Source: Methanomassiliicoccales archaeon
GTDB lineage: Archaea > Thermoplasmatota > Thermoplasmata > Methanomassiliicoccales > UBA472
Assembly: GCA_028682895.1 (NCBI GenBank)
Contig: JAJRAK010000039.1
Coordinates: forward strand, 1-64,000
Direction: 5' to 3'
Length of the DNA: 64,000 nt
The stretch's first letter is position 1. Every line of letters begins with the position of its first letter. The notes beneath the pieces are model-generated. The model had not been told where the DNA came from. It searched no databases and saw nothing but the letters and a program-made list of their open reading frames with translations. Below are positions 1-8,955 of the stretch, piece by piece. A program made the position numbers and the translations under genes.

Positions 1-938
1 GGCACCTTCATGCGCATGTGCTCCCCGGTTATGGACGAGGCACCATGGTCTATAAGGAGCGCCACCTGGCACTTTGTGAAGCATTTAGCATAATGGTTCA
101 GCTCCCGGTCGATCTCCTCGATCAGGCGCAGCTTGTTCTTGGGGTTGCACTTGTGGCTGATGTCGTCCGTCTCCTCGATATGAAGGAAGACGTCCCTTTC
201 ACCTATCATCTGGCTGGCTATCTTTACCCCTTCCTTGTAGCCGGGAACGCGCACCGATTCCATGCCCAGGTACTTTCCGACGCCCAGCGCGGAAGGGCTC
301 TTGGAGATGACGGTCAGGTCGGGGACCTTGGTTATCTCCCTTCTGACGTCCACGGCCACCTGGCCAAGTCCGCCGCCCCAGGGCAGCAATGTGATGCCAT
401 GGGTGCACTCCTCGATGCCGGCGGAGAACTCCTGGAACGGGCCTAGTCTTTCAGCATCGATCTTCGCCGGTCCCGGGGGCTTCGGCAGGTCGACGATCTC
501 ATCGGCCTTCACGGTCAGCACTCCCTTTCCTCCTTGATACAGGAGCATCTTGGGGTCCATATGGGACAGCTTCGAGCGGTTCTTTATTATCGCTCTCTGC
601 AGGAACATCTCCTCGTCGCAGCTGATGTTGTAGTACCACTCGACGTTCCCGTCACGCACCTTGGCCGGGGTCATGCGGTAGGCCACGCGCCCTTCGCCGA
701 TGGGGAGCTCAAGGCCGTAGGCCTCCACCACCCCTCGCGGGATATCGTACGGTCTTCCGGTGAGGAGCTCGATCAGGAAGGAATGGGTGTAGTCCTTGCC
801 GTCGGTCGTGCCCACCTTTCCCAGGCGGGCCACACCGTCCATGAAATCCTTCTTGGCCGCTCTCAACGGGGTCTGGTTGTTGAATATGGATATGCCCTCA
901 TCGGCCGCGCCATCCAATAATATCAGGAGCTTCCTCAT
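1..938 (-). CDS. Phosphoglycerate-mutase-like protein (alkaline phosphatase superfamily), C-terminus cut by window
   Basis: The gene reads from an ATG at 938 off the left edge, so it is missing from the ORF track; 312 residues are visible. It starts MRKLLILLDGAADEG, the metal-binding opening of archaeal 2,3-bisphosphoglycerate-independent phosphoglycerate mutases (ApgM). Later come HIEETDDISH and a LIDHGAS segment that match the ApgM metal sites E..D..SH and DH. Odd point: where ApgM has GSDTAH, with the nucleophilic serine, this protein reads GKDYTH, so the usual Ser appears to be Lys. It may therefore be a divergent paralogue with another substrate, or use a nearby Thr. It is divergent from the DNA glycosylase gene. 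Confidence 0.72.
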   Translation of the reverse strand, partial: MRKLLILLDGAADEGISIFNNQTPLRAAKKDFMDGVARLGKVGTTDGKDYTHSFLIELLTGRPYDIPRGVVEAYGLELPIGEGRVAYRMTPAKVRDGNVEWYYNISCDEEMFLQRAIIKNRSKLSHMDPKMLLYQGGKGVLTVKADEIVDLPKPPGPAKIDAERLGPFQEFSAGIEECTHGITLLPWGGGLGQVAVDVRREITKVPDLTVISKSPSALGVGKYLGMESVRVPGYKEGVKIASQMIGERDVFLHIEETDDISHKCNPKNKLRLIEEIDRELNHYAKCFTKCQVALLIDHGASSITGEHMRMKV

Positions 939-1036
939 TCCACAACCTTGCCCCACCCAAATGTCCTTGACGATATAAATGGTGTTTGCCACGTCCTTGT
1001 CCGATTCGTTTATCCGCTACGGGAGCTATCCGAACT

Positions 1037-1597
1037 ATGATGAACGCCGCTTCAAGGTCCGAACGCGAGACCGTTCACCGGGTAGGGCTCCCGCCAGTGG
1101 TGGGGGAAGGACCGAAGGTGCTCATACTCGGTACCATACCGAGCGTCAGGTCCATCGAGAAGATGGAATACTATGGGAACCCGCGCAATCATTTCTGGAA
1201 CATCATATACGCTCTTTTTCAGGCAGAGCCTGAGATCGATTACGGAAAAAAGATAAGGTTCATCACGGAGAGGCGGATCGCCCTCTGGGACGTCCTGGCC
1301 GAGTGCGACATCAGAGGGAGCCGGGACCAGTCCATCATCAACCCCGTGGTCAACGACATAGAGATGTTCTTCCGGGAGAACAAGGACCTAGACCACATAT
1401 TCCTCAACGGCAAGGTGGCCGGGACGATGTACGACCTTCTCATCAAGGACAACTGGCCGGAAGGTCGCCCCAGGCCGGTCGCGTACACGTTACCGTCCTC
1501 GTCCACGGCCAACGCCATCGGGATGGGCCAGAAGGTCGAGACCTGGGCCATCGTCCGCAAGGCCGTGGAAGAGTACCGACCGAACGATGTCAGATGA
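1037..1597 (+). CDS. Hypoxanthine/uracil-DNA glycosylase (UDG family 6-like)
   Basis: The 186-residue protein has an early GTIPSVRS motif followed by EYYGNPRNHFW, the signature of the deoxyinosine-DNA glycosylases (UDG family 6), and LPSSSTANA near the C-terminus, the second active-site motif of the UDG fold. It probably removes hypoxanthine or uracil from DNA in base excision repair. The ORF track opens at a TTG (986), but the first 17 residues look unlike the family. ATG 1037 has GGGAG 13 bases upstream and lies well placed behind a TATA-like gatataaa at 971-978. ATG 1040 is equally possible. The 3' end overlaps the convergent hypF by 8 bases. Confidence 0.83.
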   Translation: MMNAASRSERETVHRVGLPPVVGEGPKVLILGTIPSVRSIEKMEYYGNPRNHFWNIIYALFQAEPEIDYGKKIRFITERRIALWDVLAECDIRGSRDQSIINPVVNDIEMFFRENKDLDHIFLNGKVAGTMYDLLIKDNWPEGRPRPVAYTLPSSSTANAIGMGQKVETWAIVRKAVEEYRPNDVR

Positions 1598-3791
1598 CCG
1601 TTCTAGCTAATGCAACGGCGCACTGTCCGGTGGAGATGCACCCGTCGCCATTGGGCGTCAGGTCGTGGGCCACGAAGGTCATCCCGCTCTCCCCTATCAT
1701 CTCCTGGCACCATCTGGAGATGGGGCGATTGTAGCTCACGCCTCCTGTCAGACCTATGTGCTGCACCCCCTCGTCCTCCGCCGTCTCGATGGCGATGTCC
1801 ACCAGGCCGCGCAGCATGGCGTAGGTCATGCTTCCCGCCCTGTCCGCGACGGTGCCCTTGGCCTCCATCATGGTGCGGAACATCTCCGCCGTGTCGATGA
1901 CATCGCCTTTGCGGACCGTAGGCACCAGGTCCAGGCGTTTCGCTGATGCCAGCCATCTCTCCAACTTCATGGCCGGTTCGCCGTCGTAGCTGCGATATTG
2001 GCACACGTTCAGATAGCACGAGATGGCGTCAAGCACTCTGCCGAAGGACGTGCATCTGCCCGCTCTCGGCATCATCTTGCGGAAGACCTCGGCCTCCTCG
2101 TCCGGGAAGTAGTCAAGACCACCGCCGGTCATCTCCGCCAGTGCGAAGGCCAGGCGGCGTACGTCGTAGACGGCCTTCTCCCCGCCCAGCAACGGCATCT
2201 CCCTCAGGTGCCCGGCACGACGGTGCTCCCTCATATCGGCGAAGAGCACCTCGCCGCCCCAGGCCACGCCATCGTCACCGTACCCGGTGCCGTCTATGGT
2301 GATGGCCGATATCTCGGAAAGGTTCGATTCCACCATGAGCGCCGCGGCGTGGGCGTGGTGATGCTGCACCTCCACGGCCTCGATGCCGTTCTCCTCGGCC
2401 AACCTCTTCGCCAATCTTCTAGTTGTATGCCCCGGGTGGAGGTCCATGCCTACTGCGTCCAGGCTCTCCGCCCTCATCAGCCTTCTTAGGTACGAGATGC
2501 TGCTCTCCAGGAACTCTAGCACCCCCGGCGATGTGGCGTCCCCAATGTATTGCGTGGCATAGAGGCGGCCATCATACGCCAATGCACCGGCCAGGCCCTC
2601 CTGCGCCCCCACGCCGACGGCCGTACCTTTGAAGGGAAGTTCGATATGGCTTGGGATGTGGCCTCTGGACTTCCTCAGATAGTACGTACGTTCTCCGAAC
2701 GATCGAACGACGGAGTCATCACAGCGATTGATGATCTCTCGATCGTGCATCAGATAGATGTCGGCCCCAAGTGTAAGCGCCGCACTCTCATGCAGCACCA
2801 TCGGTTCCCCGGGAACGTTGGCCGAGGTCATGACCAGCGCGTCCTGCTTCAGATGATGGAATAGCAGGTGCTGCATGGACGTGTACGGAAGGAAAACGCC
2901 GATGTTGCCCAGACCCGGCGCGATAAGATCGGTCAGGTCGTTCTCCACCTTGTCCACCAGGACGATGGGACGGTGCGATGACGTGAGCAGCTCCAGGTCG
3001 TGCTCGCTGGGAATGCCGTACCTTTTCAAAGCTTCCAGGTCGCGCACCATTATGGCGAACGGCTTCTGCTTGCGGCGGTACCACTGGCGCATATGCTCCA
3101 GGCGGTCCAATGTGCAGCACAGGTGCATCCCGCCCCAGCTCTTGGCCACACCTACGCTCCCTTCGGTCAAGCGCATGGCGAACTTCTCTATCGGACGGTC
3201 ATCGTCCATCCTTCCATCTCCGTCCATGAGATAATAGCGGGGACCGCACACCGGGCAGGCGATGGTCTGATGGTGGAAGCGCCGGGCGTCCGGGTCCTCA
3301 TATTCCTTTTTACATTCGGGGCAAAGGACGTACGGCCTCATCGAGGTCTTCCCGCGGTCGTACGGAATGCCATCGATGACAGTGAACCGGGCGCCGCAAT
3401 CGGTGCAGTTAGTGAAGGGGTAAAGGTAGCGTCTGTTCGAGGGGTCCAGCATCTCCTTCAGGCAGGAGGGGCAGACGGCCGTATCGTTCGGTATGCTCAT
3501 ACCGCCTATACCGTCCTGACTGGGAACGATGATGAACCCCATCTCCCTCAGCTTGGCCTCAGGAAGTCCTTCCGTGACGGTGATATCGTCCAAACGGGCC
3601 AGGGGCGGTAGGGCGGTCCTCAACCTCGAGATGAATTCCTCCGCGTTCCCGTCGATCTCAATGACCACGTTAGAACCGTTGTTCTGGACGTAACCGTGCA
3701 GTCCCATGGACCTGGCCAGGCGATGGACCGTAGGCCGGAAGCCAACTCCCTGGACCACACCCCGCACGGTGATGCGCATGCCCCTTTCCAT
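1590..3791 (-). CDS. hypF: Carbamoyltransferase HypF, [NiFe]-hydrogenase maturation
   Basis: HypF uses carbamoyl phosphate and ATP to make the thiocarbamate on HypE from which the cyanide ligands of [NiFe] hydrogenases derive. All expected domains are present over 733 residues: N-terminal acylphosphatase (VRGVVQGVGFRP, about 5-90), two zinc-finger units (CPSC..CTDC and CPEC..CPVC, about 105-185), a YrdC-like domain (about 200-380), and a C-terminal Kae1-like domain with HHHAHAA and LTGGVSYN. No other hyp or hydrogenase gene is in the window. An internal ATG four codons in is an alternative start. It implies that the organism has a [NiFe] hydrogenase, as hydrogen-dependent methanogens do. Confidence 0.96.
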   Translation of the reverse strand: MERGMRITVRGVVQGVGFRPTVHRLARSMGLHGYVQNNGSNVVIEIDGNAEEFISRLRTALPPLARLDDITVTEGLPEAKLREMGFIIVPSQDGIGGMSIPNDTAVCPSCLKEMLDPSNRRYLYPFTNCTDCGARFTVIDGIPYDRGKTSMRPYVLCPECKKEYEDPDARRFHHQTIACPVCGPRYYLMDGDGRMDDDRPIEKFAMRLTEGSVGVAKSWGGMHLCCTLDRLEHMRQWYRRKQKPFAIMVRDLEALKRYGIPSEHDLELLTSSHRPIVLVDKVENDLTDLIAPGLGNIGVFLPYTSMQHLLFHHLKQDALVMTSANVPGEPMVLHESAALTLGADIYLMHDREIINRCDDSVVRSFGERTYYLRKSRGHIPSHIELPFKGTAVGVGAQEGLAGALAYDGRLYATQYIGDATSPGVLEFLESSISYLRRLMRAESLDAVGMDLHPGHTTRRLAKRLAEENGIEAVEVQHHHAHAAALMVESNLSEISAITIDGTGYGDDGVAWGGEVLFADMREHRRAGHLREMPLLGGEKAVYDVRRLAFALAEMTGGGLDYFPDEEAEVFRKMMPRAGRCTSFGRVLDAISCYLNVCQYRSYDGEPAMKLERWLASAKRLDLVPTVRKGDVIDTAEMFRTMMEAKGTVADRAGSMTYAMLRGLVDIAIETAEDEGVQHIGLTGGVSYNRPISRWCQEMIGESGMTFVAHDLTPNGDGCISTGQCAVALARTVI

Positions 3792-3833
3792 CTAACCCCA
3801 GATATTTATCCCTTGTCAAGGACTAGCTCACGA

Positions 3834-3844
3834 TGCATAAATAT
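3834..3844 (+). promoter_or_regulatory. TATA box of gcvH
   Basis: The AT-rich element tgcataaatat lies about 30-40 bases before the gcvH ATG at 3873, and GGGGGG at 3861-3866 can serve as ribosome binding site. The hypF start lies only about 45 bases to the left, so the two divergent promoters share this short gap. Confidence 0.5.
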
Positions 3845-3872
3845 CCGTAAGCACGTTCAAGGGGGGATCAGC

Positions 3873-4256
3873 ATGAGCGAAGTACCGGAAGGGCTCCATT
3901 ACACCAAGGACCATGAATGGGCGAAGGTCGAGAGCGGCGTGGCGACCGTGGGCATCACGGACCACGCTCAGGCGGAGCTCACTGAGTTCGTCTACATCCA
4001 ACTTCCCAAGAAGGGTCAGATGGTGAAGAAGGGGGAAATGCTGGCCATAGTCGAGAGCGTCAAGAACACAGCCGACGTCTACGCACCGGTCTCCGGCGAG
4101 GTCGTCGAGGTCAACTCTCCTTTGGACGACGACCCGTCGATCATTAACAAGTCGCCTTACGTCAACGGATGGATGGCAAAGATCAACATGACGGACAGCG
4201 GCGAGACGAGCGCCCTGATGGACGCCGCAGCGTACCGCAAGCACATCGGTGAGTGA
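3873..4256 (+). CDS. gcvH: Glycine cleavage system H-like lipoyl protein
   Basis: The 127-residue protein has the full GcvH shape: HYTKDHEWAKVE at the start, VGITDHAQAELTEFV, and the lipoylation site ESVKNTADV with the acceptor lysine. In the glycine cleavage system it carries the aminomethyl group on lipoate. No gcvT, gcvP or lpd gene is nearby, so here it may carry lipoate for another purpose. The ORF track begins 59 codons too early. ATG 3873 follows a GGGGGG motif, and all upstream residues overlap the hypF promoter and read as noise. Confidence 0.93.
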   Translation: MSEVPEGLHYTKDHEWAKVESGVATVGITDHAQAELTEFVYIQLPKKGQMVKKGEMLAIVESVKNTADVYAPVSGEVVEVNSPLDDDPSIINKSPYVNGWMAKINMTDSGETSALMDAAAYRKHIGE

Positions 4257-4502
4257 TCAATACTCTAAAAAAATATTGCGAGCCTGGCACTCCGTTCTCA
4301 GCCGTTCGATGAAGGCCTCTTCGGTCTCGAACTTCTCCTCTATCTGCTTCCAGGTGGTGGGGCAGTCCTTGTAATGCGTGCCGACCATCTCATGTATGAT
4401 TATGTCCACGACCTTGCGGTTGTCCGCATCGATCGTCAAACCGGCCTTTTTGAAGGTCTCTTCCAAATGCCGGAAGTAGCAGGACATGAAAATAGTATTC
4501 AT
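4257..4502 (-). CDS. Conserved small protein, function unknown
   Basis: This 81-residue ORF has a clear protein-like composition (alternating helix-type residues, few rare codons) and ends at the base next to the gcvH stop, convergently. It contains CYFRHLEETFKKAG and IIIHEMVGTHYKDCP. Two cysteines and a histidine are visible, but no metal-binding signature that I can name. It resembles small methanogen proteins annotated only as hypothetical. ATG 4487 (MSCYF...) is an alternative start and fits better what I recall of similar proteins. No function is proposed. Confidence 0.6.
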   Translation of the reverse strand: MNTIFMSCYFRHLEETFKKAGLTIDADNRKVVDIIIHEMVGTHYKDCPTTWKQIEEKFETEEAFIERLRTECQARNIFLEY

Positions 4503-4561
4503 TTCATTTGAATAAAAAACATTCTATCCGCTCCCCCGCCCGGAGAGCGGAATTCAGGGTT

Positions 4562-5347
4562 TTACGCTCCTGCGGCCTCGAGGACCTTGCCGCACTCGCA
4601 CTTCTTCCTTTCCGCCGGTATCTTCGGCAGCGTCTTGGAGAGCATGGTGCGTATCTTGCCCATGTTCTCGGACATGATCTTCAGGACGGTAGCGGTGTCC
4701 ACGGGGTGGTCCGCCCAGACGTCGTAGTCGGTGATCATGGCCAAGCTGGTATAGCACATCTCCATTTCCTTAGCTAGGGCGCATTCCGGTGCTAACGTCA
4801 TACCGATGACGTCGGCGAAGGCCCTGTACATCTTGCTCTCGGCCCTGGTCGAGAACCTCGGTCCTTCGATGCAGATGTACGTGCCTCCGTCATGCACGGG
4901 TATCTTGGCCTTCTTCGCCTCCTTGGCGAAGAGGGCGTTCATCTCCGGGCAGAACGGGTCGGCGGCGCCGATATGGACCGTCTTCGGTCCGTCAAAGAAG
5001 GTGTACTTCCTGCTCTTGGTGAAATCTATGAACTGGTCGACGATGGCGATCTCCCCCGGCTTGTATTCTTCCTGCAGGGAGCCGACGGCGCAAGGTGAGA
5101 CGATCCGTTCCACGCCCAGTTGCTTGAGGGCATAGATGTTCGCCCGATAGTTGATCATGTGCGGAGGGATGACATGCCCTTTCCCGTGGCGCGGCAGGAA
5201 AGCGACCGGAACGCCCTCAAGCTCTCCAATCAATATCTCGTCCGAGGCCGCACCGTATGGGGTATGGGGCCTGACGGTCTCCTTCAGCTCGAACATGTCC
5301 GGGTCATACACCCCGGTTCCGCCTATGATGCCTATCTTGGCTTTCAT
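4562..5347 (-). CDS. mtnP: S-methyl-5'-thioadenosine (or thioinosine) phosphorylase
   Basis: The 261-residue protein belongs to the MTAP/PNP class II family. It has [10 protein letters not shown] at the N-terminus, RHGKGH followed by [23 protein letters not shown] and TDYDVW. The Asp in TDYD favours methylthioadenosine-type over guanosine-type substrates. In some methanogens the true substrate is methylthioinosine, and the sequence alone does not settle this. It salvages the thioether product of polyamine or radical SAM chemistry. The ORF track starts 31 codons early; [10 protein letters not shown] (ATG 5347) is the natural start. The C-terminus carries a CECG motif after the fold proper. Confidence 0.92.
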   Translation of the reverse strand: MKAKIGIIGGTGVYDPDMFELKETVRPHTPYGAASDEILIGELEGVPVAFLPRHGKGHVIPPHMINYRANIYALKQLGVERIVSPCAVGSLQEEYKPGEIAIVDQFIDFTKSRKYTFFDGPKTVHIGAADPFCPEMNALFAKEAKKAKIPVHDGGTYICIEGPRFSTRAESKMYRAFADVIGMTLAPECALAKEMEMCYTSLAMITDYDVWADHPVDTATVLKIMSENMGKIRTMLSKTLPKIPAERKKCECGKVLEAAGA

Positions 5348-5501
5348 TTTGATCGTCACGATATTCTGATGGACGTTATTATAATGACGGCATCGGCGGT
5401 GCCGATCGGAAAGCGATGTACGATCGACAATTGCTTCCAAGACGACGAACCATGCGACAAAACGTTATTCTACGTCCTTAAAAATCTATACCGGGAACGA
5501 A

Positions 5502-6029
5502 ATGTTGGAGAAGAGCGTTGTAAATCCGATCTGGGCATGCCGTGCCTTCCCTGCTTTCCCGGTCGTCTTGGCCGTGGTCAGCGATGGCAAGGGCAACAGC
5601 AATGTGATAACCATAGCCCTGGTGCATATGTTCTCCTTCAACCCACCGGTGCTAGGCATCGGCGTATCACCGGCCCGTCACAGCTATGAGATGCTGGAGG
5701 CCGCGAACGACTTCTCCATCAACATACCGAGCATGGACCTCGTCGAGGAGGTGCTCTACTGCGGGCAGCACTCCGGGCGCGAGGTGGACAAGTTCGAGGA
5801 CTGCGGCTTCGTGCCCACGCCGGCCAAGAAGATCAAGTCCCCGGTGATCGCCGAGTGCCCGGTCAATCTGGAATGCGTCAAGCGCCAGAGGATTGACGCC
5901 GGTGACCACGTTTGGTATCTGGGCGAGGTCGTGAACGCTGAGATGGCCAAGGACACCGACCGCGAAAAATCATTGATGTACTGGTCCGGGGACTTCCGCG
6001 TTCCAGGCGACATCGTCAGGAAACGTTAG
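5502..6029 (+). CDS. Flavin reductase-like FMN-binding protein (flavoredoxin type)
   Basis: The 175-residue protein has the flavin-reductase-like domain: a conserved VVSDGKGNSNVITIALVHMFSF stretch, GIGVSPARHSYEML, and NDFSINIPS, which form the FMN-binding barrel. Such proteins bind FMN and either pass electrons or reduce small molecules; the partner is unknown. A TATA-like ttaaaaatc about 25 bases before the ATG suggests a leaderless transcript. It stands alone, divergent from the MTA phosphorylase gene. Confidence 0.85.
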   Translation: MLEKSVVNPIWACRAFPAFPVVLAVVSDGKGNSNVITIALVHMFSFNPPVLGIGVSPARHSYEMLEAANDFSINIPSMDLVEEVLYCGQHSGREVDKFEDCGFVPTPAKKIKSPVIAECPVNLECVKRQRIDAGDHVWYLGEVVNAEMAKDTDREKSLMYWSGDFRVPGDIVRKR

Positions 6030-6189
6030 GGGAGATCGTCCTTCTTTTCAATTGAACGCCTACCCGAGACCTGCACATTCTCAGAATAGTATAATAAATC
6101 TTAAATAAACAGGGGGCGAGTAAATTCCTCGTTCGATGAGATCTCGCTCATCAAAGAAGAATGGGATGTTCGATTAAGGTCCGGGGAAG

Positions 6190-6772
6190 ATTATTGGACG
6201 TACGCTCTTGCTGATGCTGATCTCCATCATGGTCCTGTTGAGCGCTTCATCGATGCTCATCGCCTCAGCGTCCGCCGAGACACAGGGTGATTACACCTAT
6301 GATCTGATCAGCGATGGGGCAGCCGTTCGATCGATTATTCGGGTCCAGGTGGGGACGTTCTCCTTCTCTCGACGATCGACGGGAGGCCGGTCACCGTCAT
6401 CGCGGACGGGTTCATCGGTAATTCCATGACCAATACCATGGTCACTGCCAACATCACTTCCATGACCATACCGGACAGCGTAACGACCATAGGGGACATG
6501 GCGTTCAGTGGCTGCACTTCCTTGGTATCCATCGTCATCCCGGCCAGCGTCACACGCATCGGGGACCAGGCCTTTTATGGATGCCACTCACTGTCTGAGG
6601 TCGAGTTCAAAGGCGACAAACCAGTACTTGGATACCAATGGGCCGATAGCACGCCTTATCAGGAAGAACAGGATTCGGATCGGGCCATCACGACCTTGAT
6701 AATCGCCATAAGCATCACGCTCCTGATCTTTGCGGGCGTCAGTTCATCAGGCGCAAGAAGTGGACGAAATAG
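6190..6772 (+). pseudogene. Frameshifted BspA-type leucine-rich-repeat surface protein
   Basis: Three reading frames together spell one protein. Frame 1 gives a signal peptide (LLLMLISIMVLLSASS...ASAE) and SDGAAV. At 6328-6329 the frame shifts; from 6330 it reads IDYSGPGGDVLLLSTIDG, then LRR_5 repeats TIPDSVTTIGDMAFSGCTSL and VIPASVTRIGDQAFYGC, then a membrane helix (ITTLIIAISITLLIF). A second shift near 6730 restores a basic tail ending RRKKWTK and a TAG at 6770-6772. No good start codon precedes the signal peptide; an in-frame TAA lies at 6175. The intact gene would encode a short membrane-anchored adhesin-like protein. Sequencing error is the main alternative to decay. Confidence 0.72.
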
Positions 6773-6780
6773 GGATCGGG

Positions 6781-7596
6781 TCACGGCGCGACGGCCTTGG
6801 GGAACGAGCCGAACACCTTCAGACAGACCGTGCTCTTCCTGAGGACTTCCAACGCCTTGGCCACCATCTGGTCACGCGGGTCCCCGTCCAGGTCCAGATA
6901 GAACACGTACTCCCAGGCACGTCCCCTCCACGGGCGGGACTCGAGCTTGGTGATGTTGACGTCGTTGTCGGCGAACGCACGCAGGCAGTCAAAAAGGGCG
7001 CCTGGCTGATTGGCGGTGGTGAACGCCAGCGCCGTCTTTTCCCCCCTCCCCGAGCGGCCTTCCTTCGATAGGACGAAGAAACGGGTGATGTTGTCCTTGA
7101 CGCTCTGCACGTCCTCCAGCAGCACCTTCATTCCGTATGCGTCAGCCGCACGCCTGCTGGCTATGGCCGCCTCCTCACTGAGGCCGCGCTCCTTCACCAT
7201 GCGCACCGAACCGGCGGTGTCGAACGCAGGCACCTTCTGCCATTCCGGACGAGAAGATAGAAGGTCGCGGCACTGGGCCAGCGCCTGAGGGTGGCTATAT
7301 ACGCGGGCGATGTCCTCCAGCCACGCCTCGGGGTGGCCGATGAGGCAATGGCGTATGCGCACCATGACCTCGCCAATGACCTTTAGGTCGCTCTGGAACA
7401 GCAGGTCGTTGGCTGCCGTGACGCTTCCTTCGATGGAGTTCTCCACCGGCAGCATCCCCAGGTCCGCCCGTCCGGAACGGACGGCCTCGAAGAGATCAAT
7501 GAACTCGGCGCACTCCAGCACATCGGCGTTCGGAGAATAGGAACGCACCGCGTCCTCGCTGTACGCTCCCCGCACACCCTGGAACGCGATGATCAT
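6781..7596 (-). CDS. pheA: Prephenate dehydratase
   Basis: This makes phenylpyruvate from prephenate for phenylalanine. The 271-residue protein has the catalytic domain (FQGVRGAYSEDAV at the start, PVENSIEGSV, and the DNITRF motif) and a C-terminal ACT domain with ESRP, the phenylalanine-sensing motif, so feedback inhibition is likely. There is no chorismate mutase domain; that activity is on TyrA. The start MIIAFQGV (ATG 7596) lies one base after the lysC stop, which argues against the longer ORF at 7620. It is the last gene of the his-lysC-pheA operon. Confidence 0.95.
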   Translation of the reverse strand: MIIAFQGVRGAYSEDAVRSYSPNADVLECAEFIDLFEAVRSGRADLGMLPVENSIEGSVTAANDLLFQSDLKVIGEVMVRIRHCLIGHPEAWLEDIARVYSHPQALAQCRDLLSSRPEWQKVPAFDTAGSVRMVKERGLSEEAAIASRRAADAYGMKVLLEDVQSVKDNITRFFVLSKEGRSGRGEKTALAFTTANQPGALFDCLRAFADNDVNITKLESRPWRGRAWEYVFYLDLDGDPRDQMVAKALEVLRKSTVCLKVFGSFPKAVAP

Positions 7597-7597
7597 G

Positions 7598-8953
7598 TCA
7601 GCACCCGAAGAGCTCCTCATGGACCGCCTTCGTCGCCCTCTCCAGGTCGGCCTCCTCTATGGTGAAATGGAAGGCCACCAGCGAGGCGCCTGCGGAGATC
7701 AGTCCTACGTTCACTCCTTCCTTGGCCACGGCCTTGAACACACGAGATGCCAGTCCCTTGTGGTGCCCCAGCCCTTCGCCGACGACGCACATCAGGGCAA
7801 AGCCACTATGGGTCTCCATGCGTGACAGGTTACCGCTCTCGGTGAGCACCTTCTGCGCCTTGGCCACGTCCTTCTTGTCGACGAGCATCGCTATGCACGT
7901 CAGCGACGTCACCACGCTGTAGATGTTGACCTCGGCCTTGGTCATCAAAGAAGCGATATCTTCCAGAACGCCGAGCTTGTAACCGGTGTCCTCGCCGAAG
8001 ACCTTGACCAATGACATGTTCTTCATGCAGGAGATGGACTTTATGCCGACATCACCGTTCTTGCCCATTCCCCTGATGACCGTTCCAGGCGCTTCCGGCC
8101 GGAACACGTTCTTCACCCGGATCTCGATGTTGCCCGCGCGAGCCGGCTCCATGGTCATCGGATGCACCACCTTTGCGCCGAAGTAGGCCAGCTCGGCCGC
8201 CTCGTCGTAGCTGAGCGTTGGGATGGGACGGGCCGAAGGCACTATCCTGGGGTCAACGCTCATGAACCCGTCCACGTCCTTCCATATCTCCAGCGACGAC
8301 GCCCCGAGGGCATTGGCCACGGCCGCGGCGCTGTAATCGCTACCGTTGCGGCCGAAGACGGTGACGCTGCCTTCCGGTGCCCTTCCGAAGAAGCCGGTGA
8401 TGACCGGGGTGACGCCGTCCTGCAGCGATTTCATCAGCTTCGGTCTTATCATGGAACGGGTGGCCTCCAGGTTCACCGTGGCCGAGCCGTACTCGCCGTC
8501 GGTGATGATCCCTAGTTCGTCCGCATCCATGGCCTTGGCCTTCACGCCCATCTCGTCCAACAGGGCGGCCACCATTATGACGGATAACCTCTCACCGAAG
8601 CACTGGACGTAATCGCGGATGCGGGGGTTGACCTCCTCTATGTAGCACGAACCGTAGAGCATGCGCTCCAGCTTGACCAGTTTGGCCACCAGTTCCTCCA
8701 TGGTCTTGGCCTGGCCCTTCTCGGTGCGCAGCGCGTCCTTGATGAGGTCCGTGTGCAGCTTGGTGATCTGTTTCATGAAGGCGTCCACGTCCTCCTCGCT
8801 CCTCGTGCGTGAAATGAACTGGACCAGCATCTCCGTCACACCAGTGACGGCGCTCAGCACCACGGCCTTCTTCTCCTTCTCGGAGATGATTATCTCGGCT
8901 ACCTGGCGCATACATTCTCCGGTCTTGAGCGAGGAGCCGCCGAACTTCATCAC
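7598..8953 (-). CDS. lysC: Aspartate kinase
   Basis: It phosphorylates aspartate, the first step toward aspartate semialdehyde, threonine, methionine and (in this organism) aromatic compounds. The 451 residues hold the amino-acid kinase domain (KFGGSSL at the start, FGRNGSDYSAA, DVDGFMSVDPR) and two C-terminal ACT domains, so allosteric control is likely. The start may be GTG 8953 or the ATG at 8950; either follows the PHP gene by only a few bases. Its placement after the histidine genes, away from asd, is noteworthy because the product is needed in the next operon. Confidence 0.95.
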   Translation of the reverse strand: MMKFGGSSLKTGECMRQVAEIIISEKEKKAVVLSAVTGVTEMLVQFISRTRSEEDVDAFMKQITKLHTDLIKDALRTEKGQAKTMEELVAKLVKLERMLYGSCYIEEVNPRIRDYVQCFGERLSVIMVAALLDEMGVKAKAMDADELGIITDGEYGSATVNLEATRSMIRPKLMKSLQDGVTPVITGFFGRAPEGSVTVFGRNGSDYSAAAVANALGASSLEIWKDVDGFMSVDPRIVPSARPIPTLSYDEAAELAYFGAKVVHPMTMEPARAGNIEIRVKNVFRPEAPGTVIRGMGKNGDVGIKSISCMKNMSLVKVFGEDTGYKLGVLEDIASLMTKAEVNIYSVVTSLTCIAMLVDKKDVAKAQKVLTESGNLSRMETHSGFALMCVVGEGLGHHKGLASRVFKAVAKEGVNVGLISAGASLVAFHFTIEEADLERATKAVHEELFGC

Positions 8954-8955
8954 CT

